This document shows, in pieces, positions 24,835 to 36,646 of a stretch of DNA of 64,000 bases. The translations under genes and the position numbers were made by a program. The DNA is from Macrotis lagotis (taxonomy: Eukaryota > Chordata > Mammalia > Peramelemorphia > Peramelidae): NCBI RefSeq assembly GCF_037893015.1, contig NC_133663.1:2803378-2867377 (forward strand), given 5' to 3'. Below the pieces are notes generated by a model. That model did no database searches and was not told the origin of the DNA. It saw only the letters and a program-made list of their open reading frames with translations. Position 1 is the stretch's first letter, and the number at the start of each line of letters is the position of its first letter.

Positions 24835-24930
24835 ACAGACTTTTTCTAGTCACAGGTGCTAAGTGTCTGGATGGGATTTGAACCCAGGTCTCCTTACTTG
24901 AAGGTCAATGACCTTTCTATTCCATTGAAG
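24835..24930 (-). mobile_element. MIR fragment
   Basis: GTGCTAAGTGTCTGGATGGGATTTGAACCCAGGTC, a CORE-SINE in reverse. Confidence 0.7.
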
Positions 24931-26003
24931 TTCAGTCCATCCCAGTGTAGAAAGACAGTGAAATCAGAAAGAAGGGGATGCCAGGCTAAGGGGCATAAAA
25001 CGGGTAACCCTGAGTCATTTAAGACTTTCATTTAAGGGCCCTTCCTGCTCTGCTGCCATTGAGCCCAGACCTGAGGAGGTCTGCTTCCTAGTAACAAAGA
25101 TGCCAGAGAAATCAGTCATTCCCCTGAAATGACTTTTTAGGCAGTCAATAGGAATTTATTCAATGCTACTGTGTACCAGGCAGAAGAAAAATCAACAGAG
25201 GAAGGTGGGAGGCTCCAATATCGTGACTAGGACACTCCAATGATGCTCTGCAGAGCCTGGGGACAGTTGGCTTCTCTGGCATCCCTTCTCAGTGCCTCCT
25301 CCCCAAATTAGTCTGTGGCTGGTTTTCATCTAATGTTCTACATGCCTGTTATTTCTCAGCAACCAAACAAGCTCCCAGAGGGCAGGGGAAGTTTGGGGTG
25401 TTGTTCATCTCCATCGTGCCAGGGTCTGGCTCAGAGAAGGGGCAGCATCACAAAGGTTCTTAAGAACGATCGTCAAGGACCTCAGAGAAGAAGGGTAAGC
25501 TGTTATCCCATGGTTGATTCTGAGGGCTGCTCTGGATCCTGGGGTTCCTCTGAGACCAGAGTCTTGTCCATGTAGGAAGCCTCCTGCCCTCCCCAGGAAG
25601 CCTCCTGCCCTCCCAGGAAAGCCTCTTGCCCTCCCAAGAGTGGGATGAGCAGGATCTGCAGGAGGGCTGGTAGGGGCTCCTGCCCTGCTTCACTTGTCTT
25701 GCAGCCAGAGCCTCTGCAGGCCACCCCAAAAGGTTCGCTCTTCTCCAAACTAACCCACTGAAATGTAATTGCATGCTTTTAAAAGCCTGCCTAAGCTCTT
25801 GGCTGATTCTGTTTGAAGTTTTTGTTGGCAGAATTCCGGGATAGTCTGGATAACTCACTCATTAGCCGCCACTCACGAGGGCCAGGGACCATTGCCAGCT
25901 ACTGCCAAGGGCCACTTTGGCCCAGAATCCACCTCACACTCCCTGGAGAAAGGGAGATAAATGGACAGGCACGAGTGGACTTGACTTAACTTGCCCATTA
26001 AAA

Positions 26004-26005
<2 letters not shown>
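24931..26005. other. Intergenic with L2 3' end and a short tandem repeat
   Basis: 25365-25455 resembles an L2 3' end (GAGGGCAGGGGAAG). 25574-25640 holds three copies of a ~22-bp unit, GGAAGCCTCCTGCCCTCCC. Nothing else is supported. Confidence 0.5.

Positions 26006-26007
<2 letters not shown>

Positions 26008-26073
<66 letters not shown>
26008..26073. repeat. (CT)n microsatellite
   Basis: About 33 uninterrupted TC dinucleotides, followed to about 26215 by a CA-rich degenerate stretch. Confidence 0.97.
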
Positions 26074-26075
<2 letters not shown>

Positions 26076-26215
26076 CATCCACACATCAACACACACTGAT
26101 GGAGACACATTTACAACTACACACACTCACATGCTCAAACTTCCACATTCCTAGGCACACTCACAACTCCATACACATACACTCTCACACCTACTCATAC
26201 CCATATACACACAGA

Positions 26216-27505
26216 ATCTTTACCCTGGGCACAGGCTAGCCCCAGGTTCCAAAGACCAGACTTCTCTCAAGGGCATAATCCTTCCCCATAGACAATAGAC
26301 AAGTCTCCAAGAGCCCAGCTCCCTCCTACCTTCCAGAAAATACTTGATCCTCAGGCTTGGTATAGAGGGGTTCTGCCTGTGGCTTTGGATGCCACCTGGT
26401 AAAAGGAAATCTGATGCCAGCAGGGAGGGTTTAAGGGGAGGGAAATGCCAGTCATTTGGGCCACACGCTTCTGAGCGGCTATTCAGAGCCCAACTAAAGC
26501 CACCCCAGAAGGGGCCCAAAGAGACAATCAATCAAGGGCCAGTGGAGGCAGCCCCATTTCCCAATAGGAGTTAAGGAAAGCAAGCTGAGCTTTGGAACAG
26601 AAGCGCCGGCCTTGTGGCCGCTCTGGAGAGCTGGAGTCTGGGACTGCAAGCCTGTGGAGAACGTTGAAAGGCGTTCATTTCAGGATGAGATTCTCCATTG
26701 GGCTCCAGTGGTTTTCCTCTTCTGTCCAGTGTCCAGAGAGCTAGAAATGACTATTGCTGCATTCTAGAGCTGATCGTCCCCCCCCCCCCGCCCCCCAGCC
26801 TCTTCAAAGACTTCTCGTCTCCGATCAAAAGCTCAGATCTTCAGCTTGGCATGGCAAGAGAAGCCTCCCAGACCTCTCTCTTGCCTGCCACCCCAGGCTG
26901 AGAGGCTATTGCTCCCCTTGTGGCCTCCGGTGTGGAGAAGCTGCCTGCCTGCCCGGTGCTGGCTCTTTGGCCTTGGACAGCTCACTTCCCCTTTCCTTGC
27001 TCCAGGCCAGAGGGATCAGAGGCAGAGCCTCTTGAGAGTCATCAGAAGCAGATTAAAAGGTCCTTGAGAAGGACTGAACAGAATAAATAACAATACAACA
27101 GGGCTAGATCATATTACTACATGGTTTTCTAAGTCACGCCAGGCAGCGGCTCCTGCTGTCCCATTTAGGAGCTCTCCTTTCTGTCTAAATTTGACCCCAC
27201 TGGCCCAGGCTGCTCCCTGGGACTAGAAGTGCCAGCGAAGGTTGGCAGCTTCATGGGTACAGGGAAATGAAATCCTCAAATGGGAATTTTCTAGAGCAAT
27301 GAAATCTCTGAACCAGGGCTAGTCCTTGGCCCTTTCCCTGGCTCCAATCAAATGCGCAGGCTACCCATTCCCTTTACAAGACTGAGAATCTATACAAGGC
27401 CTTGCCTCCTCTCCCTGGGATGCGTTCTGTCCAGACTTCACCCATTAGAATCTTCAGCTTCTTCCAAAGCATATCTCAGGCATCTGAATCTACACCATGA
27501 CTTTC
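26216..27505. other. Intergenic, nothing recognised
   Basis: No gene or nameable repeat. A poly-C stretch lies near 26779-26797. Confidence 0.5.
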
Positions 27506-27509
27506 TCCA

Positions 27510-27710
27510 GTGAGTTCAGAGCCTGGTCGTGAGTCAGAGAGCCCTGAGTTCTAATATGGCCTTAGATATTTAAGAACTGTGTGACCCTGGACAAGTCACT
27601 TCACTTGTTTACCTCAGTTTCCTCAACTGTTAAATGGGGATAGCAGCACTTATGTCACAGGGCTGTTATGAGAATCCATTGAGATTCCATTTGTACAAAA
27701 ATTCCAGGGC
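27510..27710 (+). mobile_element. MIR SINE
   Basis: GTGTGACCCTGGACAAGTCACTTC, CCTCAGTTTCCTCAACTGTTAAATGGGGATA. Confidence 0.85.
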
Positions 27711-28495
27711 CAGGCCCAGACTAGTGTCTATCAGGTGAATGTAAGACTTCCCATTCATCTCTATTGAACGTTGCCTCACAGGATTCAACCTGATGCCGTA
27801 TCTAGCCTGGAAAGGAGCCTTTGATCCAGACTCTGTGCTCCACTGGGTCAGCTCTCCTTCACAGTTGACTGTCATTTGCAGATCTGATGAGCCTCTAGAC
27901 GAGTTTTTGGTAAAAGTGGTGAACATCTCTGGGCTCAGCCTGGATTCCCGAGGAACCTCACTGGAGACCTCCTGCCTCATGGACGATGAGCCACTGTCAA
28001 GTCTCTAAGGGCAGCCTTTCATTCGGCTCAGAAATAGTGAGTTGTATTAGGGTCTAGGCCCCATCTCTTCATCTTCTCCATTCTAACAGGATGAGATACG
28101 TTAGCAAAGCACAGTTAAAATTTGCATAGATTCCCTCCCTGTCCAAAATGAAAATGAGCTTAGCCTGTTGCTGATGACCTGCTGTTCCCTAGTGATCTCT
28201 GGGTTTCTTTCCAGATTTCTTCACCCACCCTCTCACAGTGATCCATTTTAGGATTTTTCCAATAGTTGAAGTCAAGTTAACATCCCTCTTTGGAAATCAG
28301 GACATTGGTCCTTCCCTAATCCTGTCTTGCCTCTCCCACTTCATGAGGTTTCATTAATATTGGCTGAGAAGAGGGAGTTTAAAGCTCATAAATATCTTCT
28401 CCACAGTCCTTGGCCTCCCCAAAAGACCATTTTTGCAAGGACGATTCAGTCTGGGCTGAACTGATGAGTGGATAAATTCGACATCCCCGATCCAT
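27711..28495. other. Intergenic, nothing recognised
   Basis: A 104-residue minus-strand frame (27666-27980) and its 71-residue plus-strand shadow show no domain. No gene is called. Confidence 0.5.
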
Positions 28496-28499
28496 CTAT

Positions 28500-28690
28500 G
28501 GCATCTCCCTCCTTTGAACTGAAGCTTCTTGGGAATGGGGAAAGCATCCCTTGTCTCTCTGTAGTCCCCCTGCCTTGTGAGCACATAGTAGGGTCTTAAC
28601 AAGTGTTTTTTTTTTTAATGAAAGTTTATTTATTTTGAGTTTTACAAATTCCCCCCCCACACACACAGAAGGCAGTCTGTTAGTTTAAGT
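28500..28690. mobile_element. L2 3' end (+) followed by L1 3'UTR fragment (-)
   Basis: 28505-28612: GAAGCTTCTTGGGAATGGGG and GAGCACATAGTAGGGTCTTAACAAG (L2 end). 28612-28690: TTTATTTATTTTGAGTTTTAC and CAGAAGGCAGTCTGTTAG, the same L1 3'UTR sequence as at 200-290. Confidence 0.75.
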
Positions 28691-29300
28691 GTTTGTTGGT
28701 TGACTGATTGATCCTCTGCTCCCAAAGACTTCCTTTTCCTCAGGGCAGAGGAGAGTCCTTACAAAAATCATTCCTCTTTCACTTTTTTTTAAGGCTCCCT
28801 CTCAAAAGACCCCACAAGAGGTTAATCTCCAGAAGAGTTCCTAATGCCTGAAGAAATGGACCGGAGGCCCATATGCTGGGGTCAGGAGGATAGATAGTGA
28901 CTCGACTTGGGGAAAATGAGAAGAGCTGGCTGCCTTTAAGGGGGCTGCACCCAAGAGACCTGCTGGTTGTTGCGCTCTCCAAGAGGATTCCACCCTTTTG
29001 AGGCCCAGAAAGTTGACAGCCTGGGTAACATAACAGAGGACCAGTGCCTGATGCAATAACTTGATAGCTAATGAGGAAACCGATCCTCTGTCCTCTACCC
29101 TGAGCAGACCCCATTTGGAGAAGTTTCTTCAAGTCAGGGTACTCCATTTTAGGAAGGACATTAGGGTGAGAAGCAGGGGAATCAGGGTGCTCTAGGGAAG
29201 AGAAGCAGAGGGGTGGGCAGGAGGGAGAAGGCAGAGAAAGGGCAGCCCATAGCTTAGGGGCACGATACCATCTACGCCCCCAAATGAGGGTCATTGTCTC
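28691..29300. other. Intergenic, nothing recognised
   Basis: A 171-residue minus-strand frame (28779-29294) shows no domain and no splice or homology support. Confidence 0.5.
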
Positions 29301-29304
29301 CCTC

Positions 29305-29690
29305 AGGTAAGACCATCAATGGGGGCATCTATGAAGTCTCTACTATTCACCAGGAACTGTGCTCGAACTTCGATTCTATACCCAACAGTGAAACAGGCCC
29401 TGCTTGCAAGGGGCTTCCATTCTTTGGGGAAAACAAGGAACACACAGATTGATAAACACGAGGTCACTCTAAGAAAGGATATGTAGGTGAGATGGCAGGA
29501 GGCACACAGCCTCTGAGCTGGTGGAAGTGCATCCCAGAAAGGGGGCAGCCTGGGCAAAGGGGAAGAGCCGAGAAGGGGTCAATAATGTCAATAAGCCTTC
29601 TGATCGAAGTGCTTGAAGGCTGGAGACAGGAAGAGCATTAATCTGACTCTGCTTGGCCTCAGAGGAGAGCACTAAGAGGAATGGGGGGCA
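29305..29690 (-). mobile_element. L2-type LINE 3' fragment
   Basis: AACAGGCCCTGCTTGCAAGGGGCTTCC and CATCCCAGAAAGGGGGCAGCCTGGGCAAAG correspond to the L2 region seen at 17.7-18.1 kb, strongly worn. Confidence 0.6.
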
Positions 29691-31075
29691 GTGATGATGG
29701 CAGGTGCCCACTCCCCACAAGGAAGAAAGATGGCAGCCACCCTACTGGACTGCCTTCAGAAACAGTGGGTTCTCCTAGGAAGATCTGGAAAATCCGTGTC
29801 TGGGGAGCTGCTCAAGGACTGACAGGACTAGATAGATGCCACTAGTGTCCTTAATAAAAGACACACAAGGTCCTTTCACTGAGGAGCTAAGTTTTCCTGG
29901 CTTCCTACCAACAACCCTGACCCCTACTCTCCATCCATAGTTGTGGGGAGGACCAAGTGAAAGGACTTAAGTAAAAGGTTTGGCCCATACCTAGCAAATA
30001 GGAGTTGCCTTGGCCAGGGCCAGGCGGTCTTCAGGTTCCCAGTTAGGCTGACTCAGTTTCCTCATAAGTAAAATGTGCCAGAGAAGGAAATGACAACCCC
30101 CCCCATTTCTCCCAGTTCAGAAGGGATCTTCTCACCCCCAATAACCCCTCTGTATTCCCATTTTACCAACTCCCTGCCCAGCTAGCTCTGTTGTCACTGC
30201 CCACTCTGTGGCTAGTCTCCTTTCTAGCACAAAGACCCAACCAGGAGGGCAGTGCCTAGGCACCAGGGGATTCCCTGGAAGGGCTAGGCTCCAGTGCCTT
30301 CACAGATGGCCCGACAGAGCTAACCTCTTCAGAGAGCAGTCAGTCAGGTCTCCAATGACCCAGAGTCACCAGAGAGCCTTCCTGAACATTAACAGTCCCT
30401 GGGAGTGACCACTTGCTCAGGAGTCACCAGATGGGATTTTGGCTGATGGGTATTCAAATGTTTCAGGAACTGTGCTAAGCACTTTCCAAATATATCATTG
30501 GATAGTCTCCAGGAGTTTAATGTTATTCTCATTGTACAGTTGCGGAAACTGAGACAAAGAGGGGTAAATGACTTGGCCAAGATCACACAGCTGGTGAAAA
30601 TGTCAGGGGATGGATTTGGACTCGGGGTTCCCTTCACTTCCCCACCTGCCTGCCTACTATTTCCTTCCCCAAATTTTCTTTTCTCCCATTGCAGAAGCCT
30701 ATGGCTAAGTGTCCTTGGGTGCGAGCCTAAGTTTCCATGATGGCCCCTGCTCCCTGGGTGCATCCCCAGCACATGTGCTGAAGACCGAGTTTATAGTGGG
30801 GTGGGTAGAAGTGGCCATTCCCTTCTACCACCGTTGTCCCCCAAAGGGAATTTTCAGACTTTCCCATGGGGGGGAAAGGTCACCCAGAGATAGAGAAGAC
30901 AACCTCCTTGGCTTTCCCCAAGACTCCTTTGTTCAGTTTTACCTTTCTTCCGGAGGAAACCAGCCTCCCTTGCAGATAAGGAGATTAAGTCTCAGAAAGA
31001 GGAATAGGATTTGCTGGAGGACTCTTAACTAAAGACCAGGGTTCAGCCTTTGATAAATTAGTAGCTGTGTGGCTC
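29691..31075. other. Intergenic with a MIR piece
   Basis: 30530-30640 is a reverse MIR (GCGGAAACTGAGACAAAGAGGGGTAAATGACTTGG). Nothing else is recognised. Confidence 0.5.
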
Positions 31076-31079
31076 AGGC

Positions 31080-31460
31080 AGCCTTAGGTGCCAGTGTATA
31101 CAGCACAGGGTGGAAGTCAGAAAAATTCATCTGCCTGCGTTCAAATCTGGCCTCAGACACTAAGCAGCTGTGTGACCATCGCCTGGTCTCAGTTTTCTCA
31201 TATGTGAAATGAACTGAAGAAGGAAATGGCAGATTATCTCTGCCAAGGAAAGCCCCAAGTGAATCATGAAGAGTCAGACAGCACTGAAATGCGCTGTGAG
31301 GCTAAAGACAAGTCACCTCAGTCTTTTTCCTTATCTGTAAAATGGGCACAATACCTCTAGTTACCACCTCCTGGGGTGAGTGAAGCTCCGGAGCTAGGCA
31401 GAGTGCTTGCAAACTTGAAAGCACCAGATAAAGATCAGCTCTCCTCGCTATCTTTAGGCA
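31080..31460 (+). mobile_element. Old CORE-SINE plus MIR end
   Basis: TTCAAATCTGGCCTCAGACACTAAGC, GAAGGAAATGGCAGATTATCTC, CATGAAGAGTCAGACAGCACTG: a longer marsupial SINE ending in the AAGAGTCRGACA motif. A MIR-type CTTATCTGTAAAATGGGCAC follows. Confidence 0.8.
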
Positions 31461-31825
31461 TCTAGGAGGAAATTACTGGCAAAACTCTGCCTCAAGGTCT
31501 CAGAGATTTTGGTAGAAATCCAAACTCTGGTAGAGAAGTCTTTTCCAGCTTAGCAGTCTAAGTAGAAAGGCAATTATTAAGCACCTAAAGGTGAAGTAAT
31601 GCGGCGAAATCCTAGCTTGGTATGTATGACCTTGGACAAGTCCCGCCACCTCTGTGTCTTGTCTGTTTTCTCCTCTGTTAAATGAGGTCAAACTCAGGTT
31701 CTGCCTGCGCTCTGCTGCAGGTGACCTTGGCTTCCTGGCTACTCCTCTCACTTGACTGCCCATCTCCTCGGAGCATTTTCTCTGATCCTTCACCACGTCG
31801 GAAAGGTCGCCCTCCTCCCCTCTGC
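31461..31825. other. Intergenic, MIR-like piece only
   Basis: 31610-31690 resembles a MIR (GACCTTGGACAAGTCCCGCC). No gene. Confidence 0.5.
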
Positions 31826-31829
31826 CTCC

Positions 31830-32000
31830 TGGCTCCCCCGGCTCCCTTCAAGCCCCATCGCTCACAAGAAGCCCTTTCCAGTTTGCTTGTACAGAGTGCT
31901 TTGTCCCCTCCCCCCCGACCTCCCCCCCCCCCAAGCTCCTTGAAAACGGGGACTGTCTTTTGTCTTTCTTCGTATCCCCAGAATTCAGCACAAAATGTTT
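31830..32000 (+). mobile_element. L2-type LINE 3' end
   Basis: AAGCTCCTTGAAAACGGGGACTGTC and CTTCGTATCCCCAGAATTCAGCAC, the L2 3' terminal sequence. Confidence 0.75.
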
Positions 32001-33615
32001 GTCGACCTCATCGCTTCAGCTTTTGGCTGAGAGGAGAACAAAACCCAGACCTGCCCCTGGAATCAGGAACATCTGCCTCTTTCTTCAGAAACTAGGTCAT
32101 TCCTGGTTTGAATGACTCCCTTCGGGTCAGCAAGGCCTCGGGGTGGGGGGCACGCCTCCTCCAATATGCATTCCCCTCCCCCTCCCTGACTTTCTCCGGC
32201 CTCTTAGCCGCTGTGGGGGTTTCCCAGCGTCTCTGAATTAGACCCTGAGGAAGAGCCTCAAGCTATGGAACTTCCCCCTCCCCCTCCCCAGCATTCTAGC
32301 AAGGAAAGAATTATTCCTCAGGTTCTGCAAATTAGGGAGCTGAAGGCCAGTGATCTGACCAGGACAACACATAAGTATTCAGACAAGGACCCCAAGCCAG
32401 GCCCCATCGTGCAGCGAGCTCCCGGTCAGCCTAATAAATCACACAGAGGACCAGGACCAAGGCAGAATTTGTTTCTGGAGGGATTTTTCCTATTTGGTGG
32501 TTACAGGACTGAGGAGGTTTTGTTGAAATGACAAGGGATAAGGCCGGGCCTGGGTGGTAAGTGATGGGGAAGGAGGGAAGCCTTGAACAGGAAGAGGTGG
32601 GAGGGGGAGAAGTCTGCAAGACCAGAAGGGGAAGAAACAGCCAAGGGACTTGATTTGTAGAAGGTGGGGGAGGGGCCACGAGGTGCTGGGGCCCGGGGGG
32701 CTCCGAGTTGCAGATGCTCCCCGCTGTGTCAGACCCCATTAGGCTTTCGTTACATGCAAAGTGGGGATTAAATCATCACGGGGAATGGGGGCAGGGCCCC
32801 CACTGGCAGGCTGGACGGCCTCTCTTGAAGAGGTCAATGGCAAGGTCACCGAGATCCATATGGCAGCTCTCCTCACATGAAGAGCTCCTACCACAAATCC
32901 TTCTTGCCTGCACTGGAAGGCCTAGAAACCGCTGTGGAACAAGCCCTCCAGGGCCAGGGCAAGAGCCCCCCAGCCTATTACAGCCTGGCACCCCAGAAAT
33001 GGCTTGGCATGTCTCTCCTAGGGCCAGGCCCGAGACCATGAATGGCAAGTATCAGGGCACTAAAGAAACTTCCCCATGCTGGGGGGTGGGGGAGGGAGAG
33101 GGAGGAATCCAGGCTTTGGGACCATGTGACTGTTCTCCTTGGTTTCCAGGTGGGATGGAAGAGGAGGGGGAAATGGGATGCTGTGAGTTACCTACCCACC
33201 CAAAGGATCTGCCCGGCGCCGGTATCCCAGGGCTGTGTCCCAATGTCATCTAGGCAGCAGGCCAGCCTCCACTCTGGGTTGCTGCAGCATGGCATGATAG
33301 AGTGCTTGGGGCCTCTCCTCACTCCAGGAGCCAGGAGAGACTCAAGAAGACCTGGGCTCCCTCTGCGGTCTGGAGCAGCAATGGGGCAAAAAGACATTTG
33401 ACCAGGGCCCCCCACCATGGTCACCACTGGGTGGTAGCCAAAGGAGCCCGGGGAAGAGTTTCTGTCTTCCCTTTGCTCCCCCCCTCAGAAATGTTGTTCA
33501 TCTAAATACTCTCTTACCACTCTACTAATGTTATCCCTGAAGGTCAGAGTTGGCAGATGGACCCAGAATCCCACCTTCAATCTTTCTTCTTAATGGGGGG
33601 GATGGGAGTTCAGTG
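32001..33615. other. Intergenic, nothing recognised
   Basis: A 181-residue plus-strand frame (32708-33253) and a 119-residue frame (33042-33401) show no domain, no repeat protein match and no splice context. No gene is called. Confidence 0.5.
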
Positions 33616-33634
33616 GACTTGATTAAATGGAGTT

Positions 33635-33750
33635 GGACATATATTGATAGAGACAAACGGATACATAATGTAGATAGACGGATAGATGGGTAGACAGACA
33701 GCTGGATGGATGGACAGATACACACATAGATAGATAGTGAGATAACTGGG
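33635..33750. repeat. Degenerate GATA/GATG tetranucleotide tract
   Basis: GATAGACGGATAGATGG, GGATGGATGGACAGATAC and ATAGATAGATAG within about 115 bp. Confidence 0.85.
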
Positions 33751-33934
33751 TATTTTAGGTAAAAAAAATATTGCTTTGAGAAGGGTCCTGCTTTCCCAGG
33801 CTGCCAAAGGGGTTCATTGAGAGGCTATCAACAGGGAAATGGTGCAAGGTAAGAGGGTATCTGACTTTGCAAAGGGTTTCCAGCTCCTCCCCTTCACCAC
33901 CACCACTTGTGGGTGTGTGGGTGTGGGTGTGGGG

Positions 33935-34650
33935 TCTCCTCACTAGATTGTAAGCTCCTCGGGGGCAGGGACTTCCCCTTTTCACTTGTGTTTGGATCCA
34001 GAAGCCTGGTAGACAGTAGGCACTTAATAACCATTTTGCCCATCTCAGTCCCTTACTAACAGGGTCCCTGGCTCCCTGCCCTGCCCCCACCCCCTCCACT
34101 CCATCCTCCTCTCAGCTGCCAAAATAAACTTCCTAAGGCATAAGGCTGCCTGGGTCACTTCCCTGCCCAGGAAACTCCAGTGGCTCCCTTCTGCAATTGG
34201 GTAACATGGCAGCTCCTTGGCATGTTCAGTTCTGCACAATCTGGTTCCAATCTAGGTTTCCAAGTTGATTTCCTGTTACTGCCCTTCATGTACTTGACAT
34301 TCCTGTCCAACTAGCCTTCCTGGGATTGCCAAAACTGAGCATTTCATCTCCTGCCTCTAACTCGTCCACAGAGCAGCCTTCTGCCTAGTGTGCCGTCTCG
34401 CCTCATCTCTGCTTCTCGGAATCCCCATTTTCCTCCAGTCTTAGTTACCCGGATGTTTCCTAATACCTCAATGTCTTTTCCTGAGATCCTGACTATTAGT
34501 CCTCTCTTCTTTCTCAAGTGATCTTGGATTCATTTCTCAGCAGTAGAATGACAATTCTTTGTGAACAGAGCTGGGGGGGGGGGGGGTTGTGTCTGTGACT
34601 GGGGATTTGGAAATGGCACTAATGCTCTCATTTGTCTAAGCCCCTAGACC
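33935..34650 (+). mobile_element. L2-type LINE 3' ends (two pieces)
   Basis: 33935-34050: GATTGTAAGCTCCTCGGGGGCAGGGAC and GTAGACAGTAGGCACTTAATAACC. 34055-34650: an upstream region with CTCCATCCTCCTCTCAGCTGCC, AACTCCAGTGGCTCCCTTC, CTTCTCGGAATCCCC, ending at a second worn copy of the 3' terminus. A G run lies at about 34571-34586. Confidence 0.7.
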
Positions 34651-34894
34651 CAGACACTGTCCTGTTCATCGCTCACTAGCAAAAGGCCACCTGGGTATTC
34701 ATTGGCACTAAGTAGAAGGCGCAATCTAATAATTTAGCTCAGGCACCATCCCCTTCCCCCATCACATACAAATTGGCACCCCAGTCCTTTCTGCCCCCAA
34801 ATCCAGGAGCAGAAGTAGAGGGAAGGGGAAGCCCTCACCCACAGGGCCTGAGAAAAATGGAAAGGCACTAGCTAAGATAATGCTCCTTGAGAGG

Positions 34895-35059
34895 GCGGCT
34901 AGGTGGTGTAGTGGATAAAGCACCGGCCTTGGAGTCAGGAGTACCTGGGTTCAAATCCAGTCTCAGACACTTAATAATGACCTAGCTGTGTGGCCTTGGG
35001 CAAGCCACTTTAACCCCATTTGCCTCGAAAAAACCTAAAAAAAAACCCCCAAAAACCCA
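34895..35059 (+). mobile_element. Young CORE-SINE
   Basis: Full unit with exact 21-bp target duplications at 34874-34894 and 35060-35080 (AAGATAATGCTCC...GAGAGG). Confidence 0.96.
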
Positions 35060-35137
35060 AAGATAATGCTCCTTGAGAGGAGTGGGGGACAAGTGTGTCA
35101 ATGCCCCTCACCTTAGCTGCCCTGCTTCCCTTTCATG

Positions 35138-35385
35138 GGGATTTTATCTCATTTGTTTTCCAGGGAAGCCTGTGAATCCCCCTGAGGTTTTCCGCTCTGC
35201 CCCAGCTCCCTGAGTGGAGCCTCTGGTTCATGGACCTCAGAGCCTGGAGTGGGTCCTGTTCTTTAGCCAACAGTAACCAGGTCTGAATCCTAATGTTTCA
35301 TTCTCCTGTTCCAGAGGTCCCTTTGGAACAACACCCACTCTGGTCTGCAATTCTGAATTCGAAGGGAGCAAAGACCTCAGGGCAG
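35138..35385. repeat. Left copy of a duplicated segment (pair with 35958-36205)
   Basis: Unique-looking DNA that recurs about 820 bp to the right in the same orientation. The best-matching core (from AGCCTGGAGTGGGTCC to CAGTAACCAGGT) is 42 bp with no difference. Overall similarity is roughly 80-85% by eye. The two copies flank a CA microsatellite. It matches no repeat family I recognise. Confidence 0.85.
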
Positions 35386-35681
35386 CTATAGGCCATCTCT
35401 CCCTGTTCTGGGACCTGAGGATGGGTATTCTCAGACCATACTGGGAGCAGTCCCTCCCTGAGTCCTCCCTGAGCCCCACCAGTACATCAGACTAGAGAAT
35501 GTGAGTGCAGAGCAGGAGGGGGGCAGCTAAAAAAGAAAAGGAGGAGAGAAAAAAACAGGCAGAGAAGACCCAGCTTGGAAGGTGTCTGATTACAGCACCC
35601 AGCTGAGCTGCTATAGTCAAAGGAGACATCTGTTGGGAGTTTACAAAAGAAACAAACATGCAGAAGGCTCGACAGACTTTA

Positions 35682-35683
<2 letters not shown>

Positions 35684-35732
<49 letters not shown>
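35684..35732. repeat. (CA)n microsatellite
   Basis: About 24 uninterrupted AC dinucleotides, lying between the two copies of the duplicated segment. Confidence 0.97.
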
Positions 35733-35734
<2 letters not shown>

Positions 35735-35957
35735 AATCAGCCAACCTTCCATTAAGTCCTTCTCTACATTAGAACCCTGACAGAGGGCAAGCCTTTCTAA
35801 CTGCTGGGTCTGTGAAGAGCTGTGGCTTTCTTTCCCAAATCACCTTCCCCTCCAGTGACACAGTAGGAAAGTTGAAATGTGCCTCAGTTTCCCTATCTGT
35901 GCCCATTCTAGCAGTCAGTGCCTGTCCTTAGGACATTCCCCTGGCTCGAAGTTTTCT

Positions 35958-36205
35958 ATCTAATTTTATCTCACCTGTTTTCCAAGGAACATGGAAAGTC
36001 CCACCCCCAGGCTGCCCATTCTGCCCCAGTTCCCTGAACTGGGGCCCTTGATTCATGGACCCCACAGCCTGGAGTGGGTCCTGTTCTTTAGCCAACAGTA
36101 ACCAGGTGTGGGTCCTGATGTTTCGTTCTCCTGTTCCAGGGGTCCCTTTGGAACAACACCCACTTCGATCTGCAACTCTGAATTCCAAGGGAGCAAAGAC
36201 CTCTC
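35958..36205. repeat. Right copy of the duplicated segment
   Basis: Same order of motifs as the left copy: TTTTATCTCA, TTTTCCA, TTCATGGACC, the 42-bp identical core, CTCCTGTTCCAG, CCCTTTGGAACAACACCCAC, GGGAGCAAAGACCTC. It lies about 370 bp beyond the inferred FAM43A poly(A) site. Confidence 0.85.
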
Positions 36206-36596
36206 TTCCGAAGAAACTTAAAGGCTGGGGGGGGGGGGTAGAGGTAGAGACAACCCCAACTTGCTGCCCAGCCTCCAAACAAAAGCAATTTCTGGACGAT
36301 TAGAAGGATTCCATGTGGCAGGCTATCTGGATAGGAAAAAGAACTGGGTGAACAAGGAGGTGAGCAAACCTCCAAGAATCCCAGACCTTAGGCTAGATCC
36401 CCCCAGCCCAGCCACAGTGACCGGGAGGAAGTCTCCACCGCCCCTTCCACATGGCCAAGGAAGCCCAGTACCGGCCCAGGGGCAGCCTCCGACATGCCCC
36501 CGACGCCTCTGCGGTCAGAATTCTTCCACCCTGGCCAGGCCGGACCCACCCCCGAGAGCAGTAGAGCAGATGTGGCCTTCAGGTTAAGTCCCCCTC

Positions 36597-36602
36597 TTTA
36601 TT
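36597..36602 (-). terminator. FAM43A: FAM43A poly(A) signal AATAAA
   Basis: TTTATT on the plus strand, read AATAAA on the transcript strand. It is the first canonical signal after the stop codon, and G-rich sequence follows it downstream on the transcript strand. Confidence 0.6.
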
Positions 36603-36626
36603 ATCTCCCCTTCTGTGCAAACAAAA

Positions 36627-36646
36627 TCAGAACAGCGCTGTTCTGA
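36627..36646. other. Perfect 20-bp palindrome near FAM43A transcript 3' end
   Basis: TCAGAACAGCGCTGTTCTGA equals its own reverse complement. It lies about 25 nt upstream of the AATAAA on the minus-strand transcript, where it could fold into a hairpin. Confidence 0.85.

Noticed and set aside
28779-29294. 171-codon minus-strand frame
   Set aside because: No domain; composition like the surrounding intergenic DNA.
32708-33253. 181-codon plus-strand frame
   Set aside because: Overlapped by other frames on both strands, with no domain or family resemblance.
36628-36645. Palindrome as a steroid-receptor response element
   Set aside because: The half sites AGAACA and TGTTCT are separated by four bases, not the three of the consensus, and the location is a 3'UTR end.
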